DNA from: Aliarcobacter sp.
GTDB lineage: Bacteria > Campylobacterota > Campylobacteria > Campylobacterales > Arcobacteraceae
Length of the DNA stretch: 32,696 nucleotides
NCBI GenBank assembly: GCA_028688995.1
Contig: JAQTXB010000022.1
Location: 1-32,696 of the forward strand
Direction of reading: 5' to 3'
Shown one piece after another: positions 24,201 through 31,811 of this stretch. Below the pieces are notes generated by a model, which was given only the letters and a program-made list of their open reading frames with translations, had not been told where the DNA came from and searched no databases. Numbering within the stretch: the first letter of the stretch is position 1; each line of letters opens with the position of its first letter. The translations under genes were made by a program, and so were the position numbers.

Positions 24201-26715
24201 TTCTGATGATAGTATAACTACAAATGAAGATGAAACTTATACTTTAAAAGTAACTGACTTTGGAGAAGTTTCTATTAATACAACGATATTTAAAATTACA
24301 GAATTGCCAACAAATGGAAAATTATTTTTAACTATTACAATGGGTGATACAATATTTAATCCAGATGGAACTCAAACTGTAGCTACTCAAAATACAAAAG
24401 TTGAAGTTACAAAAGATCAAATTATATCTTTAGCTCAAATTGGAGCAAAAAAAGTTGAGTTTGTACCAAATAAAGATAGTGATATTGATGGAAGCTTTAA
24501 ATTTGAAGTTGGAGATGGAACAAAGTTTAGTGGAGAATATACAACAGCTATTGAAGTGGTTGCAGTTGCTGATAAACCAACAGCAAGTATTGATGTTACA
24601 AAAATAGTTTCTTCAATAGCTGACGATATAATTGTTAAAGTAGGAAACAATACATATAACATTACAGAAATATTAGCTAATAAAAATGATTCAACACAAT
24701 TTAAACAAAAATCTAATGTTGGAAATAATTATGATATGGATAATGATAATACAACAAAAATCACAGTAAATGGTGGATTAAATCAAAATGATTTGGTTGG
24801 AGGAACACTAAACGATGATATTATAATTATTAATGGAGATGTAAAATCTGGTACAAATATAAATTCAACTGATGGGAATGATATTGTTGCTATCCTTGGA
24901 AATATATATGGTGGTTCATTTACTGGTGATAATGGAACAGATTATTTATATTTAGGTAAAGGTATGAATAAATATGAAATCTTAAATTATAACGGTTATG
25001 AACAAGGTCATCCTGATATGGATTTCCAATTAAAAGATAAAGATACAGGTGGAATTTTAGTTGTTAATAATATTGAGGGGATAATTTTTGCTGATGGAAA
25101 TACTTTTGGAAAAGTTAATGTTGTTAATAATACAACAGTTGAATACAATGTTAATGTAGGTGCAGCATTAGCTGATACAGATGGAAGTGAAACTTTAACA
25201 GTAAAAATCAGTGGAGTTCCAACTGGTGCAACTTTTGATACGGTTAATATTGTAGATAAAGGTAATGGAGTTTGGGAATTAACTCTTCCAGCTGGCACAA
25301 AATCAATCAGTGATACATTAAAAATGACTGTACCAGAAAGTGCACAAGATTTTAATTTAACAATTACTGCAAGAGCAACAGAAACAAACGATAATTCAAA
25401 TGGTTTAAATTTTGCAGAAGCAACATCAAGTGATGCAATAGTATATTCAATTAATGAAACAAATACTTTAGCATTTGGGAAAACAACTACAACAACAAAT
25501 ATAGTTATTACTCTTGATATATCAAAAAGTATGGATGATCAAGTTGATGGTAGTAAAACAAGACTTGATATTGCAAAAGCTGCAATAAAAAATATGCTTG
25601 ATTCATATTCTGCCCAAGGTACTGTAAATGTTAAATTAATTACATTTAGTACAGAAGGTCATGCATATGATACCTGGATGACGTTAACAGAAGCAAAGAA
25701 TACTATTAGTAGTTTAAGAAGTGATATGTATACAAATTATGAAGATGCAGTTTATGAAACATATCATAATTATACAGAACCAGCCGCTGATAAAACTATT
25801 GCTTACTTTATCTCAGATGGAGTACCAACTGCTGAAAATAACGAAGGAAAAGATGTTTATAAAAATATAGGAACAGATGCAGAAAATGGCTGGCTTGATA
25901 CAGCATATAAAACATCATGGAATAATTTTATAGCTACAAATGTTGATGAACTTTATGTTGTAGGTGTAGGAAGTGGGATAACTGATTATACTTACTTAAA
26001 TTTATTAGCAAATGCAGGAGATAATGCTGTTGTTAAAGTTACAGATGATACAAAATTAAATGCAGCTTTACAAGAATTAATTACACATACAATCTCAGGT
26101 GATGTATCTGATAATATATCTGGTGGAGATGGAACTATAACAATAAATAGTATTGTTGTTGATGGAGTTGAATATACAAAAACTACTTTCCCAACAGATG
26201 GAATTCCTCTTGATGGTGATGGTAAATTAGTATTTGATTTTGAAACAGGTGTTTATTCATATAGTGCAAAATCTTCAGAATTTACAACAGATACAACGAA
26301 AACATTTGAAGTACATGCATCTGATACAAATGGTGATTCATCGTCATTTGATGTAAATTTAAAAATGGATATTTCTCCTAATGAATCAGTAAATACTTTA
26401 AATTTATCAGGTGAAGATATTGATTTAACATCAATTATTTCATCTCATACAAATACAGATGTAATTAATTTGGAAAATTCAAAAGTTGATAAAATTTCAA
26501 TAGATTTAAATGATGTATTAGTTCAAGAAGATCACCAGTTAATGATAAAAGGTGATTTACATGATAAAGTTGATTTAGATACTCCAAGTGATTGGGCAAG
26601 TGCAGGACATGAGCAAGTAGATGGTGTTAATTATAATGTTTATACAGGAACAGGTGTTAATTCAACAATTAAATTATTAATTGATGATGATATTGATGTA
26701 ACACCACATATATAA
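21229..26715 (+). CDS. Large type I-secreted adhesin with Calx-beta modules and a vWFA domain
   Basis: 1828 acidic residues, no Sec signal and no cysteine-rich region, as expected for a type I substrate. Residues 1-145 form a compact N-terminal region like the retention module of LapA/BapA proteins, followed by AAAAGG (147-152), comparable to the Ala-Ala site cut by LapG. Three Calx-beta modules (about 214-330, 342-455, 463-585) and a degenerate fourth (593-705) share VIEGENATY and TIDDN motifs. An unidentified module (705-905), a cadherin-like segment (985-1110) and a weak RTX-like calcium region (1180-1245) follow. A vWFA domain has an intact MIDAS: DISKS (Asp1430, Ser1432, Ser1434), Thr1502 and Asp1530. 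The last 110 residues match the type I secretion C-terminal target domain (ISIDLNDVL, then MIKGDLHDKVDL). It lies right after its export operon. Role: surface attachment or biofilm, inferred. Confidence 0.9.
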   Translation: MKLTIKTENGQKIVDLKNDLQFNTLKGEQYVFSNGFSNYVLNFKDNQESVVLTFNVDGKSIKVELTGIVPLLQSNTTNMSNPTAIIINKDVNNKDVDNIVDNNSFNGGEIIDRLEALISKPVELGDNKATNLTLISDYQTLLESLGAAAAGGQAGGNTTANGSTFNSIFSIVDGGLNGIADTARGVNLTESISTIPVDTGNTTVIAQSIVTSTNVNVNLIGVNTNVIEGENATYRVTLTDDAGNSVIAVEDITVTFKYTYISADGTDITETINVVIPAGSSEAPVLVKTIDDNLSEGKETFSIEIDTVLNQTQFDSVTVNKTPVETTITDEIVPTTPDAQTALVSITGPADVIEGDTTTPYTVSISQAPTTDLTVSFTYTGVAADGTDFTGVSSVVIKAGTTSTTFTIATIDDNLAEGAEKFTVSINPSSLGKVGGLEDVRVSTVNNSVETTITDETDDKKDNVNVKLVGIDTAVIEGENATYKVTLTDDFGKPVLATQDMEVTFTYTYTTAEGNDITETATVTIKAGTSEAPVSVKTIDDNIYEISEEFTIAINTVSNQTQFENVIVNKTPVVTIINDEDRTTPDDKDGDKPILIITGSTVTEKVNGVSTGDKVVGTVEISIENGKVFAEDLMITLSNGKEVVIKAGETTTGPIEIETNRIDDYYKQGTTTYDVSIQNVSNSKIDITNKIASITINDDVDPVDVIISATVTTPKIIDVTTATDGTTGVKITGFNSDGTQVNLSIITNSDHNGFGIDGKNLSNGDSKELGVGEKIVVEFTDGKDVNSLDVSFAWRNNHETAKLTFIKDGQIVGYAKVTGDGSSTTKAIVTYYDENNNLIKTVNAKGSSDKVDEAFTFELPDANGGIVSFDKVEFSAPTNVDDYLINKIVYKEVINSEVTNVLTDDAKVTFNIQLDENYPPQGTATVKIEVNGVIYDNVIINATGRATLTVDGKDLGDLSKVVVKVLEINGGNYEKVNLVEKTFDFTPVLKSSDDSITTNEDETYTLKVTDFGEVSINTTIFKITELPTNGKLFLTITMGDTIFNPDGTQTVATQNTKVEVTKDQIISLAQIGAKKVEFVPNKDSDIDGSFKFEVGDGTKFSGEYTTAIEVVAVADKPTASIDVTKIVSSIADDIIVKVGNNTYNITEILANKNDSTQFKQKSNVGNNYDMDNDNTTKITVNGGLNQNDLVGGTLNDDIIIINGDVKSGTNINSTDGNDIVAILGNIYGGSFTGDNGTDYLYLGKGMNKYEILNYNGYEQGHPDMDFQLKDKDTGGILVVNNIEGIIFADGNTFGKVNVVNNTTVEYNVNVGAALADTDGSETLTVKISGVPTGATFDTVNIVDKGNGVWELTLPAGTKSISDTLKMTVPESAQDFNLTITARATETNDNSNGLNFAEATSSDAIVYSINETNTLAFGKTTTTTNIVITLDISKSMDDQVDGSKTRLDIAKAAIKNMLDSYSAQGTVNVKLITFSTEGHAYDTWMTLTEAKNTISSLRSDMYTNYEDAVYETYHNYTEPAADKTIAYFISDGVPTAENNEGKDVYKNIGTDAENGWLDTAYKTSWNNFIATNVDELYVVGVGSGITDYTYLNLLANAGDNAVVKVTDDTKLNAALQELITHTISGDVSDNISGGDGTITINSIVVDGVEYTKTTFPTDGIPLDGDGKLVFDFETGVYSYSAKSSEFTTDTTKTFEVHASDTNGDSSSFDVNLKMDISPNESVNTLNLSGEDIDLTSIISSHTNTDVINLENSKVDKISIDLNDVLVQEDHQLMIKGDLHDKVDLDTPSDWASAGHEQVDGVNYNVYTGTGVNSTIKLLIDDDIDVTPHI
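21904..22697 (+). repeat. Near-identical DNA repeats between Calx-beta modules of the adhesin
   Basis: A 47-base segment at 21904-21950 recurs at 22651-22697 with one mismatch (747 bases = 249 codons apart). A 24-base segment encoding VETTITDE recurs exactly at 22198-22221 and 22573-22596. Such identity beyond the protein level points to recent duplication or gene conversion and allows module loss by recombination. Confidence 0.8.
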
Positions 26716-26748
26716 GTATAAATAGGATTTTTCCTATTTATACTTTTT
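26714..26748 (+). terminator. Strong rho-independent terminator of the adhesin gene
   Basis: AAGTATAAATAGGA (26714-26727) pairs perfectly over 14 bases with TCCTATTTATACTT (26732-26745), with a TTTT loop and a five-T run. The adhesin stop codon lies at its left edge. Confidence 0.9.
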
Positions 26749-26759
26749 AAATTTAGTAA

Positions 26760-27578
26760 TTGGATTTTAAATTTTTAATGAGACAAACAAGAATAGATGA
26801 ATTTTTAGAGTTAGAACATCATAATAAAGAACTAGAAAAAAGAATAAAAGAAGAAGTCACAAAAAACAGAGAAAAAGATAAATTAATGTTTCAACAAGCA
26901 AAGTTAGCATCTTTGGGTGAAATGTTAGGAAATATATCCCATCAATGGAGGCAACCACTTATGGAAATAAACTCATTGTTCTTACCAATTGAAGGTAAAA
27001 TTTCACTTGATATGCCTTTAGATAAAGAAGAAATTCTTGAAACTATAAGCAAATTGAACCATATTACAAAGTATATGTCTAATACAATTGATGATTTCAA
27101 AAACTTTTTTGCTACGGATAAAGAAAAAATAAAATTTCAATTATTAGAGCAAATTAATTCAACAATAAATATTATAAGTGGTGGATTAAAAAACAATAAT
27201 ATAAAGCTTGATATTATAATTCAAAAGAATCCAGAATTAACGGGATATAAAAATGATTATTCACAAGTTTTAATAAACATAATAAACAATGCAAAAGATG
27301 TTTTAGTTCAAAGAAAAATCGAAAATCCTTATATTAAGATCTCAATATTTGAAGAAAATGGCAATATTATAACAACTGTAGAAGATAACGCAGGTGGAAT
27401 AAAAGTTGATCCTATTGAAAAAATATTTGATCCATTTTTTACCTATGAAAAAATTGGAGGCTCAGGAATTGGGCTTTTTATGTCAAAGCTTATAATCGAA
27501 AAAAATATGAATGGAAAATTATTAGTAGAGAACTCTTCAAAAGGCGCTTTTTTTAAAATTATTATTCCTAAAATCTAG
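26760..27578 (+). CDS. Soluble sensor histidine kinase after the adhesin
   Basis: 272 residues without membrane helix or recognisable sensor domain. An N-terminal coiled coil (about 10-45, LEHHNKELEKRIKEEVTKNR) leads to the H-box GNISHQWRQPLMEI (His61). The ATPase has VLINIINNAKDVL, VEDNAGGI and GSGIGLFMSKLII, ending with a short LLVENSSKGAFFKIIIP. The H-box and ATPase resemble those of the large kinase at 12336-14705. No response regulator is adjacent, so the regulator at 14800-15504 is the nearest possible partner. The start is uncertain: TTG at 26760 gives the longest frame but has a poor ribosome-binding site, and ATG at 26778 would remove six residues without touching a domain. The gene begins 11 bases after the adhesin terminator with no room for a promoter, so its expression should depend on read-through or a promoter inside the adhesin gene. 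Confidence 0.85.
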   Translation: MDFKFLMRQTRIDEFLELEHHNKELEKRIKEEVTKNREKDKLMFQQAKLASLGEMLGNISHQWRQPLMEINSLFLPIEGKISLDMPLDKEEILETISKLNHITKYMSNTIDDFKNFFATDKEKIKFQLLEQINSTINIISGGLKNNNIKLDIIIQKNPELTGYKNDYSQVLINIINNAKDVLVQRKIENPYIKISIFEENGNIITTVEDNAGGIKVDPIEKIFDPFFTYEKIGGSGIGLFMSKLIIEKNMNGKLLVENSSKGAFFKIIIPKI

Positions 27579-27614
27579 AAATTTTACTTCATATTGTATT
27601 TAAACTATTTTAGA

Positions 27615-27620
27615 TATAAT
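27615..27620 (+). promoter_or_regulatory. -10 element (TATAAT) of the transketolase gene
   Basis: TTTTAGATATAATC is a typical extended epsilon-proteobacterial -10. TTGTAT at 27594-27599 could be a -35 with a short 15-base spacer. The leader to the ATG at 27661 is about 34 bases. Confidence 0.6.
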
Positions 27621-27660
27621 CACCGAAAATTAGAAAACTTCACTTATTAATAGGATAATC

Positions 27661-29577
27661 ATGTCAAAACAATTATTACAAAAACAAGCAGATACAATTA
27701 GATTTCTAGCAGCTGATATGGTGCAACAAGCAAACTCAGGACATCCAGGTGCTCCAATGGGATTAGCTGATATTGCAACAGTATTAAGTAAACACTTAAA
27801 TGTAAATCCAGCTGATGAAAAATGGCTAAATAGAGATAGATTAGTATTTTCAGGTGGTCATGCAACTGGATTAGTTTACTCTTTATTACATCTTTGGGGA
27901 TTTGATGTATCTGTAAATGATATGAAAAACTTTAGACAAACTCACTCGAAAACTCCAGGTCATCCAGAATATGGACATACTCATGGAATTGAAATTACAA
28001 CTGGACCTTTAGGACAAGGTATTGCAAATGCTGTTGGTTTTTCAATGGCTTCAAAATATGCACAAAATATACTTGGACGTGAAGTTATTAATCATAAAGT
28101 TTATTGTTTATGTGGAGATGGAGATTTACAAGAAGGAATTTCTTATGAAGCAACTGCAACAGCTGGACATTTAAAACTTGATAATCTTGTAATAATTTAT
28201 GATTCAAATAATATTACAATTGAAGGTGATACATCTTTATCATGGAGTGAAAATGTTAAAAAAAGATTCCAAGCTATTGATTTTGAAGTTATTGAAATAG
28301 ATGGACACAATTTTGAACAAATTGATAAAGCCTTAGTTACAGCAAAACAATCAACACTTCCTGTTTTAATTATTGCAAAAACAGCAATTGCAAAAGGTGC
28401 AGTTACAATGGAAGGAAGTCACCATGCTCATGGTGCACCATTAGGTAATGATGAAATTGCTGCATCAAAATTAAAAGCGGGATTTAATCCAGAAGAAAAA
28501 TTCTGTGTTCCTGCTGATGTAAAAGGTGCTTTTGATAAATTAATCATAGGTTCTATTGCACAAAATGCTTGGAATGATTCTTTAAGTGCAGAGGCAAAAG
28601 CTAAAATTGCAGAATTACAAAACCCAAATTTTGATTCTATTGAGTACCCAACATTTGAAGCTGATTCAAGTGTAGCAACAAGAGATTCAAACCATAAAAT
28701 TTTAAATGCAATTGCAAAAGCAATTCCAGGATTCTTAGGAGGTTCAGCTGACCTTGGACCATCTAATAAAACTGAATTAAAAGATATGGGAGATTTCCCA
28801 ACAGGAAGAAATATCCACTTTGGAATTAAAGAGCATGCGATGGCTGCAATGACAAATGCAATGAACTTATACGGGTTATTTAGAGTTTATTCTGCAACTT
28901 TCTTTGTATTCTCTGATTATTTAAAACCAAGTGCTAGAATTGCAGCACTAGCTTCAATTCCTCAACACTTTATTTGGACTCATGATTCAATTGGTGTTGG
29001 AGAAGATGGACCAACTCACCAACCAATTGAGCATTTATCTCAATTTAGAGCATTACCAAATTTCTATACATTCAGACCAGCAGATGCGACTGAAAATGTT
29101 GATTCTTGGAAAGTTGCTTTAAAAATAAAAGCTCCAACTGCCTTTGTTTGTTCAAGACAAGGTTTAAAAGTATTAAAAAATGAAAAAGCTTTTGGAACAG
29201 TTGCAAATGGTGGATACTTACTTAAAAAAAGAGAAAATGCAAATATTACTATTATGGCATCTGGATCTGAATTAATGCTTGCACTTCAAACAGCTTGTGA
29301 ATTAGAAAAAGATGGAATTATTGCAAATGTAGTTTCTGTTCCTTGTTTTGACTTATTCTTAGAGCAAGATGAGTCTTATATTGCTCAAGTTATTGATAAA
29401 AATACTAGAGTTTATGCAGTTGAAGCAGCTAGAGGTTTAGAGTATTATAGATTTGCTGATGTTGTATTTGGAATGGATACATTTGGAGCATCAGGTCCTG
29501 CAAATGACCTATTTGAAGAGTTTGGATTTACAATTCCAAAATTAAAAGCAAAAATCACAGCTGACTTCAAAAAATAA
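27661..29577 (+). CDS. tkt: Transketolase
   Basis: A 638-residue thiamine-diphosphate enzyme of the non-oxidative pentose phosphate pathway, moving two-carbon units between ketose and aldose phosphates in the cytoplasm. The N-terminal cofactor domain has ANSGHPGAPMGLADIA, GGHATGLVYSLLHLWG, the TPP/metal motif GDGDLQEG...YDSNN (near 154-187) and ITTGPLGQGIANAVG. The pyrimidine-binding domain (about 345-510) has FGIKEHAMAAMTNAM, with the conserved Glu, and THDSIGVGEDGPTHQPIEHL, with substrate-binding His. The C-terminal domain ends in a short ITADFKK tail. Length is near the family's usual 660. It is a single-gene unit with its own promoter and terminator. Campylobacterota generally lack a complete oxidative pentose phosphate branch, so this enzyme supplies pentoses and erythrose 4-phosphate. 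Confidence 0.97.
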   Translation: MSKQLLQKQADTIRFLAADMVQQANSGHPGAPMGLADIATVLSKHLNVNPADEKWLNRDRLVFSGGHATGLVYSLLHLWGFDVSVNDMKNFRQTHSKTPGHPEYGHTHGIEITTGPLGQGIANAVGFSMASKYAQNILGREVINHKVYCLCGDGDLQEGISYEATATAGHLKLDNLVIIYDSNNITIEGDTSLSWSENVKKRFQAIDFEVIEIDGHNFEQIDKALVTAKQSTLPVLIIAKTAIAKGAVTMEGSHHAHGAPLGNDEIAASKLKAGFNPEEKFCVPADVKGAFDKLIIGSIAQNAWNDSLSAEAKAKIAELQNPNFDSIEYPTFEADSSVATRDSNHKILNAIAKAIPGFLGGSADLGPSNKTELKDMGDFPTGRNIHFGIKEHAMAAMTNAMNLYGLFRVYSATFFVFSDYLKPSARIAALASIPQHFIWTHDSIGVGEDGPTHQPIEHLSQFRALPNFYTFRPADATENVDSWKVALKIKAPTAFVCSRQGLKVLKNEKAFGTVANGGYLLKKRENANITIMASGSELMLALQTACELEKDGIIANVVSVPCFDLFLEQDESYIAQVIDKNTRVYAVEAARGLEYYRFADVVFGMDTFGASGPANDLFEEFGFTIPKLKAKITADFKK

Positions 29578-29584
29578 TTCTTTT

Positions 29585-29615
29585 AAAATAGATGGATTTT
29601 TTCCATCTATTTTTC
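29585..29615 (+). terminator. Rho-independent terminator of the transketolase gene
   Basis: AAAATAGATGGA (29585-29596) pairs over 12 bases with TCCATCTATTTT (29602-29613), loop TTTTT, followed by T-rich sequence. Confidence 0.9.
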
Positions 29616-29688
29616 TTTATCTTTTAATCTTTTTTAGAACTTTCTTTTAAACTAATCAAAATATCATCTTTTTTTAATATAAACCCTT

Positions 29689-29694
29689 TATAAT
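29689..29694 (+). promoter_or_regulatory. -10 element (TATAAT) of the oxidoreductase operon
   Basis: CTTTATAATAC lies 26 bases before the ATG at 29721, preceded by T-rich sequence. AGGAGAG is the ribosome-binding site. Confidence 0.6.
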
Positions 29695-29720
29695 ACATAG
29701 ATAAAAATCTAGGAGAGATT

Positions 29721-30572
29721 ATGAAAATAGGATTTATAGGACTTGGAAATCTAGGTCGAGCAATATGCGAAAGATTGGCATCTGTGGATGTTGAACTAAT
29801 AATTTATAATAGAAACAAAGATAAAATAAAAGACTTACCATATAAAGTATCAAATACACCAAAAGAGTTATTAGCAGAGTGTGAAGTTATATTTTTATGT
29901 TTATTTGATTCAAATGCAGTTAAAGAAATTTTAATTGGTGAAAATGGACTATTGTGTGAAGAGTTAAAAGGTAAAACAATCATTGATTTAACAACAAATC
30001 ATTATGAAGAGGTTTTACAATTTCATAAAATGGTAAATGAGATTGGTGGAAACTATCTTGAAAATCCAGTTTTTGGCTCAGTTGCACCTGCTTTAAAAGG
30101 TTTATTAACAGTTGTTAGTTCTGGTAAAAAAGAAGTTTTTGACAATGTAAAACCAATATTAGAGAAAATTGCAGTTGAGATTTTCCATTTAGAAATTCCA
30201 TCAAGTGCTACAAAAATGAAACTTATTAATAACCTTTGTTTAGGTTCATTTATGGCAACTCTTGCAGAGTGTACAGCATTAGCAGAAAATTGTGAGATTC
30301 CAAAAGCAAAAGCCTTAGAGATTTTAGGAGTAGGTGGTGGTCAATCACTTGTATTAAAAGCAAAAACTCAAAAACTAATAGATGAAGATTTTTCTGCTCA
30401 TTTTTCAAATAATGCAATAAATAAAGACTTGCATTTAGTTCAAGATTTAGCATATAATTTGAAACAACCACTTTATACAGCAGCAATTCCAAAAGAGCTA
30501 TTTTCTAAAATGAAAATGATGGGAAAAGGTGAAGAAGATTTTTCTTCAATTTATAAACTATTTAAAAAATAA
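29721..30572 (+). CDS. 3-hydroxyisobutyrate dehydrogenase-family NAD(P)-dependent oxidoreductase
   Basis: A 283-residue beta-hydroxyacid dehydrogenase. The Rossmann motif is IGFIGLGNLGRAICERL (3-19). The substrate-binding strand ENPVFGSVAPALKGLLTVVSSG (115-136) corresponds to the D.PVSGG...A..G.L motif of the family, with VFGS as in GLYR/GHR-type semialdehyde reductases. The catalytic lysine is Lys167 in KLINN. The C-terminal helical domain includes ALEILGVGGGQSLVLKAK and ends LYKLFKK. Likely substrates are short semialdehydes or hydroxyacids such as glyoxylate or succinic semialdehyde; the sequence does not decide. It begins a tight run with the tautomerase (11-base gap) and the GNAT gene. 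Confidence 0.88.
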   Translation: MKIGFIGLGNLGRAICERLASVDVELIIYNRNKDKIKDLPYKVSNTPKELLAECEVIFLCLFDSNAVKEILIGENGLLCEELKGKTIIDLTTNHYEEVLQFHKMVNEIGGNYLENPVFGSVAPALKGLLTVVSSGKKEVFDNVKPILEKIAVEIFHLEIPSSATKMKLINNLCLGSFMATLAECTALAENCEIPKAKALEILGVGGGQSLVLKAKTQKLIDEDFSAHFSNNAINKDLHLVQDLAYNLKQPLYTAAIPKELFSKMKMMGKGEEDFSSIYKLFKK

Positions 30573-30583
30573 AAGGATAAACG

Positions 30584-30976
30584 ATGCCACATTTACAGTT
30601 TGAAATAAATAAAAAAGTATCTAATGAGTCTAAAGAAGAGTTTGTAAATGAGATTAGAAAAACTTTTAGTGAAGTTATGGATACAAGAACTGATCATATT
30701 GCTATTAGTTTAAGAGAGTATGATAAATACTCTTTAACGATTGGACGAGCTGATGTAAATGATGATATTTGTTTAATGAATCTTGATATTAGGGAAGGGC
30801 GAACAATCGAAAAAAGAAGAGAGTTAGCCTTAAAATATATGGAAATTGTAAAAGAGACTTTTGGAATAAATAGTAAAAATCAATATATTACTTTCACAGA
30901 ACACAAAGGTGAAGATTTTCATTTAGTAGAAAAATATTTAGCTACATGGCAAAGTGGGGAAGATCCACTTGCATAA
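30584..30976 (+). CDS. Tautomerase (4-oxalocrotonate tautomerase/MIF superfamily)
   Basis: 130 residues beginning MPHLQFEINK: after Met removal the N-terminal Pro acts as the catalytic base in this superfamily. The beta-alpha-beta pattern continues with the helix SNESKEEFVNEIRKTFSEVM and the strand DHIAISLREYD, followed by a second half (ICLMNLDIREGRTIEKRRELALKYM). The length is that of the fused two-unit members (cis-CaaD, MSAD) rather than the 62-residue 4-OT. AAGGA precedes the ATG. The pairing with a hydroxyacid dehydrogenase suggests a small catabolic or detoxifying pathway for keto/enol acids, which is inference. Confidence 0.82.
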   Translation: MPHLQFEINKKVSNESKEEFVNEIRKTFSEVMDTRTDHIAISLREYDKYSLTIGRADVNDDICLMNLDIREGRTIEKRRELALKYMEIVKETFGINSKNQYITFTEHKGEDFHLVEKYLATWQSGEDPLA

Positions 30977-31421
30977 TTTAAATTTTAGAATTGCGACAAT
31001 TGAAGATATTCCTGTTTTATGTGAACTTTTAATTCAACTTTTTTCACAAGAAGTTGAATTTGTTCCAGATTATAAAAAACATGAAAAAGCTTTGGAAAAA
31101 ATCATAAAAGATGAAAATATTGGTGATATTTTTGTAGCAGTAAAAGAAAAAAAAGTAATTGCAATGGTAAATATTTTATATACAATATCAACAGCTTTAG
31201 GTGAAAAGGTTGCAATTTTAGAAGATATGGTAGTTCTTGATTCATTTAGAAATCAAAATATTGGTTCACAACTAATAAATTTTACTATAAATTATTTAAA
31301 AGAAAACTCAGTTAAAAGAGTTACTTTATTAACAGATGGTGATAATTTTAATGCTCATAAATTCTATGAAAAACAAGGTTTTAATAAATCTAGTATGGTG
31401 GCTTTTAGAAAATCTCTATAA
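30969..31421 (+). CDS. GNAT-family N-acetyltransferase
   Basis: About 150 residues from TTG at 30969, chosen over GTG at 30954 because GGGGAAG (30956-30962) stands right before the TTG, with the natural GNAT opening FRIATIEDIPVLCELL following. The acetyl-CoA-binding region is AILEDMVVLDSFRNQNIGSQLI, where the RNQNIGS turn replaces the canonical RxxGxG/A (first Gly is Asn). The C-terminal strand-helix contains TLLTDGDNFNAHKFYEKQGF, the usual N..A..FYEK.GF. The start overlaps the tautomerase stop by eight bases, so the genes are co-translated. The substrate is unknown. Confidence 0.85.
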   Translation: MHNLNFRIATIEDIPVLCELLIQLFSQEVEFVPDYKKHEKALEKIIKDENIGDIFVAVKEKKVIAMVNILYTISTALGEKVAILEDMVVLDSFRNQNIGSQLINFTINYLKENSVKRVTLLTDGDNFNAHKFYEKQGFNKSSMVAFRKSL

Positions 31422-31463
31422 TTTTTATTCAATTTATTTTATTTTTAAAGAAAGGAAAATGCC

Positions 31464-31811
31464 ATGTTAAAAGGTATTATTATTTTATTATTATTTCAAT
31501 TTTTAGGAGAATGTATAGCAAAGTTTTTTGAACTTTTAGTTCCAGGTCCTGTAATTGGAATGATTTTGTTATTACTATTTTTATTAATTAGAAAAGGAAG
31601 TTTTTTAAGTCTTGATAATGCAGTTGCATTACATTTAAGATATTTACCTTTGCTTTTTATACCAGCAGCCATGGGAATAATCACTCAAATTGATATTATT
31701 ACAAAAGAGTTTTGGGCAATTACAATTGCCTTATTTGTAGGAACTTTAATAGCTTTAGTATTTGCAGCTAAGTTTATGGATTATCTCACAATCAAAGCAG
31801 AAAAAAAATGA
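31464..31811 (+). CDS. lrgA: LrgA/CidA-family membrane protein
   Basis: 115 residues with four membrane helices: MLKGIIILLLFQFLGECIAKFF, the family signature VPGPVIGMILLLLFLL, the loop to RYLPLLFIPAAMGIITQ, and a last helix ITIALFVGTLIALVFAAKFM. The PGP.IGM and LLFIPA..G patterns are diagnostic of the holin-like CidA/LrgA family. In Staphylococcus and Bacillus the LrgAB/CidAB pairs act in pyruvate uptake and control of autolysis; in Gram-negative bacteria (YohJ/YohK) the role is less known. AAAGGA lies seven bases before the ATG. The next gene starts inside its stop (ATGA). Confidence 0.9.
   Translation: MLKGIIILLLFQFLGECIAKFFELLVPGPVIGMILLLLFLLIRKGSFLSLDNAVALHLRYLPLLFIPAAMGIITQIDIITKEFWAITIALFVGTLIALVFAAKFMDYLTIKAEKK

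Noticed and set aside
22245..25298. Several minus-strand frames inside the adhesin gene
   Set aside because: They are products of the repetitive ACA/GTA/GAT codon use of the adhesin read backwards; none has a start signal or a family pattern.
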